Assembly: GCF_013214175.1 (NCBI RefSeq)
Contig: NZ_JABSPA010000002.1
Span: forward strand, 992,001-1,056,000
Source: Colwellia sp.
Lineage (GTDB): Bacteria > Pseudomonadota > Gammaproteobacteria > Enterobacterales > Alteromonadaceae
Reading direction: 5' to 3'
Length of the DNA stretch: 64,000 nucleotides
The translations under genes and the position numbers were made by a program. Shown in pieces: positions 8,245-17,700 of this stretch. Under the pieces are notes generated by a model. The model was not told where the DNA came from and ran no database searches. It saw only the letters and a list, made by a program, of their open reading frames with translations. The first letter of the stretch is position 1; the number at the start of each line of letters is the position of its first letter.

Positions 8245-10311
8245 ATGACTACCTTTAATGTGATAATACCCATGACCAATCCTACATTCGGCCAGCAAGC
8301 TCCACAAATGACTCAGCAAGTCAGACAAGTTAGCGAATTAACGCCATTACTCAAAAAAACTTTTGGATTTGATGGCTTTCGTCCAGGGCAAGAACAAACC
8401 ATATCGCAACTGTTAAATGGTCAATCGTCTTTAGCCATTTTCCCAACCGGCTCAGGTAAGTCATTGTGTTATCAATTAACCGCTTTGCATTTACCACATT
8501 TAACCTTAGTAGTATCACCGTTATTAGCCTTGATGAAAGATCAACTGGCCTTTCTTGCTAGCAAAGGCATTAAGGCAGCAAGCATTGATTCGACCCTAAA
8601 AGGCAATGAAGCGCAAAACGTGATGGCTGGGGTTCGTGATGGCGATATTAAAGTATTGATGGTGTCAGTAGAACGTTTCAAAAATGAAAGGTTCAGACAG
8701 TTTATAGAATCTGTGCCTGTGTCTATGTTAGTGGTTGATGAAGCGCATTGTATCTCTGAGTGGGGTCATAACTTTAGGCCAGATTATTTAAAACTACCGA
8801 GTTACTGCCAAGCATTAAAAATTCCCTTGGTATTATTACTTACCGCCACGGCTACGCGTAAAGTAAAAATGGACATGGCGGCTAAGTTTGCTATTCGAGA
8901 CGAACATATAGTGCAAACAGGCTTTTACCGCGCCAACCTCGATCTAACTGTACTGCCGGTGACTGAGTATCATAAAAATAAGCAACTTGAGCAAATAATT
9001 AATCAGCAACAAGGCCCTGGTATTGTTTATGTGACCTTGCAACACAGTGCTGAAAAGGTTGCGCAATATTTATCTCAACAAGGCATTAATGCTTGTGCTT
9101 ATCATGCTGGTTTTGATAGTGATACGCGCAGTCAGATTCAACAGGACTTTATGGCGGGTAAAATTCAAGTGATTGTCGCCACTATTGCCTTTGGTATGGG
9201 TATAGATAAAAGTGATATCCGCTTTGTTATTCATTATGACTTGCCAAAATCTATTGAAAACTATAGTCAAGAAATCGGCCGAGCAGGGCGTGACGGACAG
9301 CCTGCGCAGTGTTTTACCCTAGCAAACCTTGATGGCTTAAATACGGTAGAAAACTTTGTTTATGGTGATACCCCAGAATATGCTGGCATCGAAATGATGA
9401 TTAACACTATCAAAGATGAAGTTGTTACTAACTCTTATGACAGTAAGTGGGAATTGCAAATATTACAGCTGTCTAATGCGGTTAATATCAAACAGTTGCC
9501 ATTAAAAACCTTATTGGTACAGTTAGAACTCGCTGGTGTCATTGAACCTTTATATGCCTATTTCGCTGATTTTAAAATTAAGCTGTTAAAACCAAAAGAT
9601 GAAATCATTAATAGCTTTAATGATCAACGCAAAGATTTTCTCCAGCGTATTTTTAACGCCACAGAGTTTAAAAAAATCTGGGGTAGTTTAAATTTTAATA
9701 CCTTATTAAAAGATAAAAGTATCGAGCGAAATCGGGTTATTGCTGCCCTTGAATATCTGCAAGAACAACAACTGATAGTACTTGAAACCAAAGGCATGAC
9801 TGAGGTTTTTAAAATAAACCTTAATGAGTTAGCTGACCCGAGTTTGTGCCAAACCTTAAGTGACTACTTTAAAGATAATGAAGAGAAAGAAATAAAGCGT
9901 ATTGCGACCTTAGTGCGCTTCTTTCAATTAAATAGCTGTTTAACGGCAAATTTGGCTAAGTACTTTGATGACCATAGCCTAGATACGGATGACTCTCGTG
10001 AATCAGGCACAGTGCCACAATGTGGTCATTGCAGTGTTTGTCGTGGGCAAGTGGCGGTGCTTACGCGCTCTCAAGAAAATACGCCATGGCCGAGTGACGA
10101 GGCATTAAAACAAGGCATGACTGAATTAGCTGAGCGACTATCGGGTAAGATAAACCAATCCTTATCTCTGGAGAGTTACTGCCGATTTTTTGCTGGTATG
10201 ACAGTGCCATTATTTGGCCGTAATAAAGTCAGACAGTTATCAGCTTTTGGCTTATGTGAACAGCAGCGTTATCAAGCTATTCGTGACAAGTTGGCGAGTT
10301 TAAGTGATTAA
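8245..10311 (+). CDS. RecQ-family ATP-dependent DNA helicase, no HRDC domain visible
   Basis: A 688-residue superfamily 2 helicase that unwinds DNA 3' to 5' in repair and recombination. Visible motifs: FDGFRPGQEQTI (motif 0), Walker A FPTGSGKSLCYQ near residue 70, VVDEAHCISEWGHNFRPDY (motif II and aromatic loop), LLTATATRKV (motif III) and IGRAGRDGQPAQC (motif VI). The RecQ zinc region ends in CGHCSVCRG near residue 590. Beyond that there is no clear HRDC domain, so this is probably not the orthologue of the classical E. coli recQ. ATG 8245 is the first start; its ribosome site is weak and ATG 8272 is an alternative. Confidence 0.88.
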   Translation: MTTFNVIIPMTNPTFGQQAPQMTQQVRQVSELTPLLKKTFGFDGFRPGQEQTISQLLNGQSSLAIFPTGSGKSLCYQLTALHLPHLTLVVSPLLALMKDQLAFLASKGIKAASIDSTLKGNEAQNVMAGVRDGDIKVLMVSVERFKNERFRQFIESVPVSMLVVDEAHCISEWGHNFRPDYLKLPSYCQALKIPLVLLLTATATRKVKMDMAAKFAIRDEHIVQTGFYRANLDLTVLPVTEYHKNKQLEQIINQQQGPGIVYVTLQHSAEKVAQYLSQQGINACAYHAGFDSDTRSQIQQDFMAGKIQVIVATIAFGMGIDKSDIRFVIHYDLPKSIENYSQEIGRAGRDGQPAQCFTLANLDGLNTVENFVYGDTPEYAGIEMMINTIKDEVVTNSYDSKWELQILQLSNAVNIKQLPLKTLLVQLELAGVIEPLYAYFADFKIKLLKPKDEIINSFNDQRKDFLQRIFNATEFKKIWGSLNFNTLLKDKSIERNRVIAALEYLQEQQLIVLETKGMTEVFKINLNELADPSLCQTLSDYFKDNEEKEIKRIATLVRFFQLNSCLTANLAKYFDDHSLDTDDSRESGTVPQCGHCSVCRGQVAVLTRSQENTPWPSDEALKQGMTELAERLSGKINQSLSLESYCRFFAGMTVPLFGRNKVRQLSAFGLCEQQRYQAIRDKLASLSD

Positions 10312-10388
10312 ATAGCGATATTCATTTATTGAGAAATAAATACCGATAAATATGTATCGCGAAATAAATCACCTGTAAGTAGATATAT

Positions 10389-10418
10389 AAAAAAGTGGCT
10401 AACAATAGCCACTTTTTT
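10389..10418. terminator. Bidirectional terminator between helicase and collagenase genes
   Basis: AAAAAAGTGGCT and AGCCACTTTTTT form an 11-12-bp stem around AACAAT, with A and T runs on both sides. It can end transcription of both convergent genes. Confidence 0.88.
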
Positions 10419-10528
10419 ATAACCGTATTTGAGCGGTAGGAATTTAACGGTAAATGTTTCACTGTAAGTACCTAACAGTAAAGCAGTAGCAATGTTTAAT
10501 TAACTAACATTGCTACTATCAGAGGCTA

Positions 10529-13500
10529 CTATTGTGCTGGTGTAGCTCTACAACGATCATAAGAACAAATATTTCTCATTGCTCTAACATCACGTGAATT
10601 AATAACACCATCATTATTTAGGTCAAATGAGATATCAAGCTCTTCACCACGACGAATAGCCATAGCAAAAGCGCGAATATCATTTCTATCTACATCGCCA
10701 TCACCATCCATATCGCCAGTTATAACAACAGGGTCAGTACCAAAAAGAGCATTAGTAATTTCATAGTCATTACTGGTGTCTTTTTCTGTCATCACGGCCA
10801 CACCTGCACAATTACCACTTTCATCAGTAATAGCGGCACGACGATTACCAAACCATTTCCATGTTGAGGCACTGTCGTAGGTATCACCCTTTGCTAGCGT
10901 GGTAAAACCAAAGTTCTCACTTAGCTCACCAGTAACATTATCAACACGATAAACTCGTACAGTGTGATCGCTGTTATTAACAAAGGAGAAGTCACTTTCA
11001 AAAGGCCCAACCAAATGCGGCGCTTTTAACGCACAACTACCAATAACATTTACAGCAGGGATAACTTCTGGCGTAGCGGCCTTAGCCACAGTCGCTTCGT
11101 CAACCGTAAAGCTACTTACTGCATTATTTAATACACCTACACTTAAACAATTTAAGTTACTGTCAGTAACCATTAAGCGACGATCACCATACCAAACATC
11201 GTTACTATAACTTGCCCCTGGCGCTAATACGCCGTAACCATGAGTAAATTCATTGGCACCACTAGTGGTGATGATTTTACCGCTAGTATTATCAATTCTA
11301 AATAAGCGCACTGGCGTATCTGAGGTATTGGTAATGGTGAATTCATGTGATTCGCTCATGATTAAATGAGCTTGTGCTAACTCGCAACTGCCCATTTGGT
11401 TTAATGCAGGAATTTCCTCAACAATAACATCTTTCACTAAATCAGCTTCAATGGTGAAAGTATTATCATCTGCTGCCATTACCGCAACACCCAAACAATT
11501 CATGTTGTTATCGCTTAACATCATACGATCGCCAACTGTCCAACTTGTTGATGTGTAAGTATCGCCATGGTTTAAGGTTTTATAGTTTTTTCCAAAGTTA
11601 GTTTTACCCGTTGTACTATTTATCCAGAATAGTGAAACTGGTGTATTGGTAGTATTAGTAAAGGTAAAATTAGTTTTACTGGCATCAAAATAACGTGGAT
11701 ATTGCTGGACTAAATTACAACTGCCAATGGTATCAGCCGCGGGTATTTGTGCTGCTGTTGGCGCTACTGTTTCAGAATTTTCCAGCATGTATGCTGCAAA
11801 GCCTGACTCTGTACGTTGTACAACCCCTTTAAGTGCCGTTACATAGGCATTATTATTGCCTGCTTGTAAGGCCGCGGTAATTAGCTCCATCTCGCTTTTA
11901 TGCTGTTCAGCTAAGTAACGCATGGCAAAATAACCCCATTGATATAAATTATCGTACTCATAACTCATAAATAGGATGTTATATAAAGGGGGGATGGTTT
12001 CACCTTTTAAGGTGTTTAAGGTACGGGTATGATCTTTACCCATGGCCATATACTCAGCCAGGCCTTCAGACCAAGCAACGTTATAGTCAAATGAACCGTA
12101 TGAACCTGATTTTATATAACGACCATCAAGGTAATGAGTAAACTCATGTCTTAGGTTATATATTTGATCAATGTACTGGCATGAACCACCAAGCCAAGAA
12201 TCAGGGCATTGCATGGCAATAAAACGTGCTTGGTTACCTTCTGCTGTTGGTGTGCCTTCTAAATACATACCACCGTTATCAGTACTTATGCCAAAAAATT
12301 CTCCTGCATATTTTTCATAATCTTCAGGGCTAGCAAAGGCAACGACTTCAATATGCTCATTTAAATCGCCAGCAACAGGTGTGCCGACAGTATTAAAGAA
12401 GGCATGAAATTCGCTTTCTTGTAGTGCCATATCTGCACATGATTGCGCAAGTGTTGCAGGACTGATTGTGCCTTGTGCACGTATGGTAATGTTATCAGTA
12501 CAAGCATGGCTTACCGTTAAAATATCTTCTACTTTAGGTGGCACAATACAGCTACCAAACAAAGCATCGCCTTCTTCACAACTACGTCCGGCATTCTCTA
12601 AGTAGTTCTTAGTCACAATAATACTCGCCGTTTCTTGTGAAATGTCAGCAATGACTTTACCGTGTGCTTCCAAAATAGTGCTATCAAAACGCGCCTTTGC
12701 TTCATCGGTAGCAATAGTTGAAATTTTACCCATAGCATTAAACGAATGAGGCATTATCCATTTTCTATCAGACTCTGCCGACCAACGCATATCATGTGAT
12801 GTTTCACCTAAAAATATAAATGAGCGCATCACCGATAATACCTCTAACATATTTTCGTTATAGGCGGCTTTAACAGCAGCATCACCATAATAGGCGGCAG
12901 ATGAAATAGCGCCCATGAATGCCATGGTGCTATCGCCGCCATTGCTGATGGAGAATGGATTGCTTTGTAATGAGTAGTATTGAATAAGGCCTAATAAATG
13001 CGGTAACTGATCTTTATAAAATACCGCGCCCGAGTAGCGCTCAAGATTTGTTAATGCATAAGCATAACCTTCTTGTATCACACTGCCGGCAGGACTGACA
13101 AAATCGGTCATTTGGGTAACGGCTAATAATGCAGTACTTAAAGCTTGTGCTTCTGAGTTCGTCATCTGCTCAGCATAATATTTATAAGAAGCTAAAAAGT
13201 ATAATAATTGGTTAAGATCCGGATCAGCTAAGTCATCTGCTTCAGCAAGGTAATGAAGGGCTTGAGATACATCTGTGATGGGATCAATCACGGCGCCGGC
13301 AATCGCTTTAAAACCGTTATAATCTGAGGCTAATATTTCAGCAACGCTAGCGCCATATTGTGCTTTAGAGCTAATAAGGGCAGCAGGCACGTCAACGATA
13401 GTATTGGTTGGGTAAATAATATAATCACCCATAGGCTCAGGTGGCTCTGGAATATCACCACCGCTAATGTTAACCATTAAACTGGTTTGTTGAATGTTGC

Positions 13501-13870
13501 CACCAATGTGGAAGTAACGTTTACCAGCATGTGATACAAATGAAATACTCTCATTGTTGCTCTCAGGGTTGTTACTACTCGCCTCAACATCGCCGTCTCC
13601 CCACCAAGTACCAGGGTAAAGGGTTATATCAGCATCAGAGCCAGTAAAAGTACCACCAGAAGTAGTAATGGTTACATCGCTATTATCATAAGGAACATCG
13701 ACAAATAAGTAATGGCCATAATCGGTAATACAGTGCATTTCGTTAGCCGGAACTTCGCCTTGACGGGGCAATGTTTTCTCGCCACACATTTCTACAGCTT
13801 GTACATTGGCGATATTCATCGACAGTAATAGTGCGCTAGCAAGTAGCGACTTTTTAGGTAATATTTTCAT
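10529..13870 (-). CDS. Secreted M9 collagenase-like metalloprotease with C-terminal dockerin module
   Basis: A 1113-residue secreted protease of the microbial collagenase family (M9). Signal peptide residues 1-25 (cleaved about VQA), then a PPC-like beta domain (about 30-135), an M9 N-terminal helical region (about 150-440) and the zinc catalytic part with HEFTHYLDG near residue 575 and the downstream glutamate in WSEGLAEY near 605. Three repeats of about 100 residues follow (starting at about 712, 825, 940), each beginning GSC and resembling the VHL beta domain. The last 60 residues are a dockerin-like pair of calcium loops, DMDGDGDVDRND and DLNNDGVINSRD. It is the last gene of a three-gene minus-strand cluster with a cohesin-like protein. 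Collagen as substrate is inferred. Confidence 0.87.
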   Translation of the reverse strand: MKILPKKSLLASALLLSMNIANVQAVEMCGEKTLPRQGEVPANEMHCITDYGHYLFVDVPYDNSDVTITTSGGTFTGSDADITLYPGTWWGDGDVEASSNNPESNNESISFVSHAGKRYFHIGGNIQQTSLMVNISGGDIPEPPEPMGDYIIYPTNTIVDVPAALISSKAQYGASVAEILASDYNGFKAIAGAVIDPITDVSQALHYLAEADDLADPDLNQLLYFLASYKYYAEQMTNSEAQALSTALLAVTQMTDFVSPAGSVIQEGYAYALTNLERYSGAVFYKDQLPHLLGLIQYYSLQSNPFSISNGGDSTMAFMGAISSAAYYGDAAVKAAYNENMLEVLSVMRSFIFLGETSHDMRWSAESDRKWIMPHSFNAMGKISTIATDEAKARFDSTILEAHGKVIADISQETASIIVTKNYLENAGRSCEEGDALFGSCIVPPKVEDILTVSHACTDNITIRAQGTISPATLAQSCADMALQESEFHAFFNTVGTPVAGDLNEHIEVVAFASPEDYEKYAGEFFGISTDNGGMYLEGTPTAEGNQARFIAMQCPDSWLGGSCQYIDQIYNLRHEFTHYLDGRYIKSGSYGSFDYNVAWSEGLAEYMAMGKDHTRTLNTLKGETIPPLYNILFMSYEYDNLYQWGYFAMRYLAEQHKSEMELITAALQAGNNNAYVTALKGVVQRTESGFAAYMLENSETVAPTAAQIPAADTIGSCNLVQQYPRYFDASKTNFTFTNTTNTPVSLFWINSTTGKTNFGKNYKTLNHGDTYTSTSWTVGDRMMLSDNNMNCLGVAVMAADDNTFTIEADLVKDVIVEEIPALNQMGSCELAQAHLIMSESHEFTITNTSDTPVRLFRIDNTSGKIITTSGANEFTHGYGVLAPGASYSNDVWYGDRRLMVTDSNLNCLSVGVLNNAVSSFTVDEATVAKAATPEVIPAVNVIGSCALKAPHLVGPFESDFSFVNNSDHTVRVYRVDNVTGELSENFGFTTLAKGDTYDSASTWKWFGNRRAAITDESGNCAGVAVMTEKDTSNDYEITNALFGTDPVVITGDMDGDGDVDRNDIRAFAMAIRRGEELDISFDLNNDGVINSRDVRAMRNICSYDRCRATPAQ

Positions 13871-14088
13871 TGTGAGACCTGTTTCAATTTTTGTTGTTTT
13901 TAATTAATTTTTAATTGATTTACATTCGTTTTGATAGTTTTTCAGGTAGGTGCATCGATGAACCAAGAAAGCTGCCTAAACAACTTTCTCAGTTAATAAA
14001 ATACATTTCTTATTGCTAAATACATTGCATATTTAGGCGTTAACTTAAATGTTAAGTTAGGTGTCAACTCAGCGGTTAACTTGAGGAA

Positions 14089-14649
14089 TTACTTAGCTTT
14101 ACGACGGCTACTAACAAAGGCTAAACCCGCTAACATTAATAATGCTGCAGATGTTGGCTCTGGAATTGAACTTGCGCTTACGTTAACTGAACTTGCACCA
14201 GAAAAAGCTACTGAGTAAGCAGCTGTTTCACCAAATTCATCAAAAACAACCAAGTCAAATATTGAGAAGTCAGTAAAACCTGCTGAATCAGCAGTTAAGT
14301 TAAAAGTTGCTAAGACAAAGTCACCTGCGGCCATTAATGAAAAATCATCGGTAAAAAAGTTAAATGCTAAACCAAAATCTTCGGCGGATACTTCTAAGCC
14401 ATTAAACATAGGATCATCATCAGCCAAAGTTAGGCCACTACTTAATGAGCTATCATCATAAGAGACAACGGAGTTGTCAAAGTTGAAGTCAAACCAAAAC
14501 ATATCTGTTTCATCAAAATCTTGAGCGCTAATAGTAACCAATACTGATTCACCTACTGAAACTTCATCAGCTGAAAGATCAATCGTTAATAAGCCAGCGT
14601 TAGCATTAAAGCCGATAAGTAGAGTAAGCATCGCGATAAATTTTTTCAT
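14089..14649 (-). CDS. Cohesin-like PEP-CTERM surface protein
   Basis: A 186-residue exported protein. Signal peptide about 1-18 (FNANA). Residues about 20-155 look like a cohesin domain: LLTIDLSADEVSVGESVLVT, then FWFDFNFDNSVVSYD and a late FVLATFNLTA, which follow the cohesin beta-strand order. The end is a PEP-CTERM signal (SIPEPTSAALLMLAGLAF then SRRKAK), so exosortase is expected to place it at the cell surface. Genes on both sides encode proteases carrying dockerin-like modules, the classical binding partners of cohesins. I infer that this protein is the receptor. The cohesin call rests on pattern, not on a profile search. AAGGAAAAA lies 5 bases upstream of ATG 14649. Confidence 0.7.
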   Translation of the reverse strand: MKKFIAMLTLLIGFNANAGLLTIDLSADEVSVGESVLVTISAQDFDETDMFWFDFNFDNSVVSYDDSSLSSGLTLADDDPMFNGLEVSAEDFGLAFNFFTDDFSLMAAGDFVLATFNLTADSAGFTDFSIFDLVVFDEFGETAAYSVAFSGASSVNVSASSIPEPTSAALLMLAGLAFVSSRRKAK

Positions 14650-14695
14650 GGTTTTTCCTTTATTTTATTTTAGTTTTGTTATTAAAATTTATATG

Positions 14696-14717
14696 AAGCC
14701 AGTCTCGCGACTGGCTT
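14696..14717. terminator. Hairpin between the M43 protease and cohesin-like genes
   Basis: AAGCCAGTC and GACTGGCTT form a perfect 9-bp stem with loop TCGC. The good T run is on the plus strand; on the minus strand, the transcribed one, only weak T-rich sequence follows. It may be a partial terminator or an RNA-processing site that sets the ratio of protease to cohesin-like protein. Confidence 0.5.
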
Positions 14718-14764
14718 ATTTTTATTTTTTATATGTATATTTATTTGTAATGTGTTTTTGTAGT

Positions 14765-17700
14765 TTATTGAACTGGGCGACAGCCCTGAGTATCATAATC
14801 AACCACTATGGTTGCGCCAGAGCTGACACCGGTAAGCTCGATGTAACTCCAGTAATTCATTTCAGGCGTTAACTCAAGATAGATACAGGCTTGATTATTA
14901 GCTTCTGTTGAAGAAGCGTCAAAATTGCCAGTATCTACATTTACCCAACCGCCATTGCGGTAATAAAGTGATAAATCACCAGCTCCATGAGCAACTGTAA
15001 TGGCAATACTTTTATGATAACTAGCTTCTGGAATTGAGAATGTTTGGCGGCTTTCAGCCCCTAAACAACTAATGTTGCCAGCTTCTAATGTGCCATCAAC
15101 AAATGCAGCTTGATTAACACAGCTATCTACCAAGGCGCCGTAATTAACATTAAGCGCAATAGTGTCAGTGGCGGTCATGCCATCATTATCAGTTACCGTT
15201 AATACCACACTGTAACTACCAACTTGTTGATATTCATGACTAGGGTTTGCTTGGCTACTGCTTGAACCGTCGCCAAAGTCCCAGGCATAACTAACAATAC
15301 GTCCGTAGTTATCATTTGAACCAGCACTACTAAAGGCAATAGTTTCAAATTGCTCTACGTCACTATTACTTGTTGCCATTGCTGTTGGTGGCTCTGGCGG
15401 AGGAGCAATGGTGCTACAGCGATTATATGAACAGATACTTCTCATGGCGCGCACGTCACGTGAGTTAACCACACCATCACCGTTAATATCAAAAGCTAGG
15501 TCTAGCTGCTCACCACGACGAATTGCCATTGATAAAGCGCGCATGTCATTTCTATCAACATCGCCATCGCCATCCATATCACCTGCTGGATTGATGATTA
15601 CTGTCGCCGTAGCCATAGCCGTTGCGCCATCGTTATCGGTAACTGTTAAGCTGATATTATATTGACCCGCTTGTGTATAGTTATACTGAGGATTTTCTAA
15701 GTCACTAGTATTACCATCACCTAAATCCCATAAGTAAGTGACAATGCTGCCATCTTGATCAAATGAACCCGCACTACTAAGCATTAGCGCATTGCCGGTA
15801 AAACCGGTATAACTAGAGCCCGCTTGCGCAATGGGTAACTCGTTAGGCATCGAATGGTCGGCATCATCTCTAATGTCGTAATAAGCTTTAAAAGTCACTT
15901 CACTGTAAGCATCAAACGGGTCAATCATGACATTAAATATGCCACCTTCACCGAACTGGCAGCTTTCTAATGCACCGGGACCTTCCCAAGGACGACAAGT
16001 AAATGATTCAATAGATACCATTTTGTTTTGACTTACGTGCATATCTGGATCGCCACTTGAACCAGCAACAATTTCAATCACTACCAGTGATGCTGCATTT
16101 GGCACGCTGAATTTATAAGTACGTGGCTCACTACCTTTAGCAGCAGATAAACCAATTTCTTCGGCTAAATAAACACGGCTACAGCCGTCACATAACACCG
16201 CATCATTTGGGTTATATAAAGTGATATCAACCGTGGTATTCGTAGTGCTACTCACACCCAACTCATCAGTTACAGTTAAGCTGGCATGGTACTGACCAAG
16301 TTGGTTATAAACATAAACAGGGTTCATTGCTGTGCTGTTATCGCCATTACCAAAGTCCCAAAGGTAGCTAACTATACTGCCATCTACATCTGTTGAAGAG
16401 TCACCTTTAAAGTGCACCTCATGATCTAGCATTGCTTGGTACGTTGGTGAAGTATTAGCGAAAGGAGGTTGGTTGCTTTCATCTTTTGTTTCATAATAAA
16501 CATGTAATTCAGCATCCCAATACTCAGCGAAAGGGTCGATAGAAATGTTGAAAGTACCACCTTGAGCAAACTCACAGTACTCAGCTAATTTAGCGGCACT
16601 GAACGGTTTACAATCAGCCGTTTCCATGTCGATTACTTTATTGCGGCTAACATACATGTCAGGATCGCCACCATAAGCACCAGCCAGAACTATGACAACT
16701 TTTTCAGCACTTTCAGGAATAGTAAACTGGAAGTTTTTCGGGGCAACGCCTTTAGGTGACCATAAACCACCTTTTTTAATCACATGGTAACGTTTGCTAC
16801 CTGCGGTTAATAAAGGATCTTCAACAGCTAATACTTGCAAGTTAGCTTGATCATATGCGCTAAAGGCATGCACAGTGGCATAATAGCTTTCATTAACTTT
16901 AGGGCCTAAAACACCAATAAACTCCGGCGTTGCCGTAGACAAAAATGAAATGTAATCTGCCTGCCATGAACCATCGGCTAGCATAGTTGATTCTTGACCT
17001 GCAGATACATACATATCTGGATCTTGACTGTAACCTGATAAGTAAAATGCTAAGGCTTCTGTTCCTGCTGGAGCATCAACGATAAAAGTATCGATAGCAT
17101 CTTTATCAGCAGAAAGGTTGTCAAAGCTAGTAATTTCTTCACCAACAGGGCCTTGATCAACACCTGAAATACCATCCCAAGGGTGATCGGCGTTGTGGGT
17201 ATAATCAACTAAACCGGTGGCAATTAAGTTGTCGTTTGACCAAAGTGTCGAGCGAGCGTCGCCATGCAAGGCGGCAGTCATACGAGCTACTTGGCCCTGA
17301 GTGAACATGGCATAGTTACTGGTATAGTGCATGAAGTTCTCTGTGTTGGTCGGCTGACCAAGGCAGTTTAGTGAATTTTCATACATATCAGTAGATAATG
17401 ACATTTGCGGCGTATCACAGCTATTATCGCCAGTTAAGCCACAAAAGGTTTCGTTGGCTAATGAACAACTGTTGCCAGCAAAGGTATGGGGTAAATTAAG
17501 CCAATGACCAAATTCGTGAGTTAATACCGAGCGGAAATTTTCATCGGTATTATCGCCAACATACCAACCGTTATAAACGACACGCGAAGTATTAGCTTGC
17601 GTCATATTGATATCAGGATACCAAGCAACGCCAGAGTTATTGGTTGAGCCATCATCATACAAGTCGTTCATAATATAAACGTTCATGTATTTAGCGTTAT

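Noticed and set aside
14648..14872. Plus-strand frame at the start of the cohesin-like gene region
   Set aside because: Mostly overlaps the antisense of the M43 protease gene and shows no known protein pattern.
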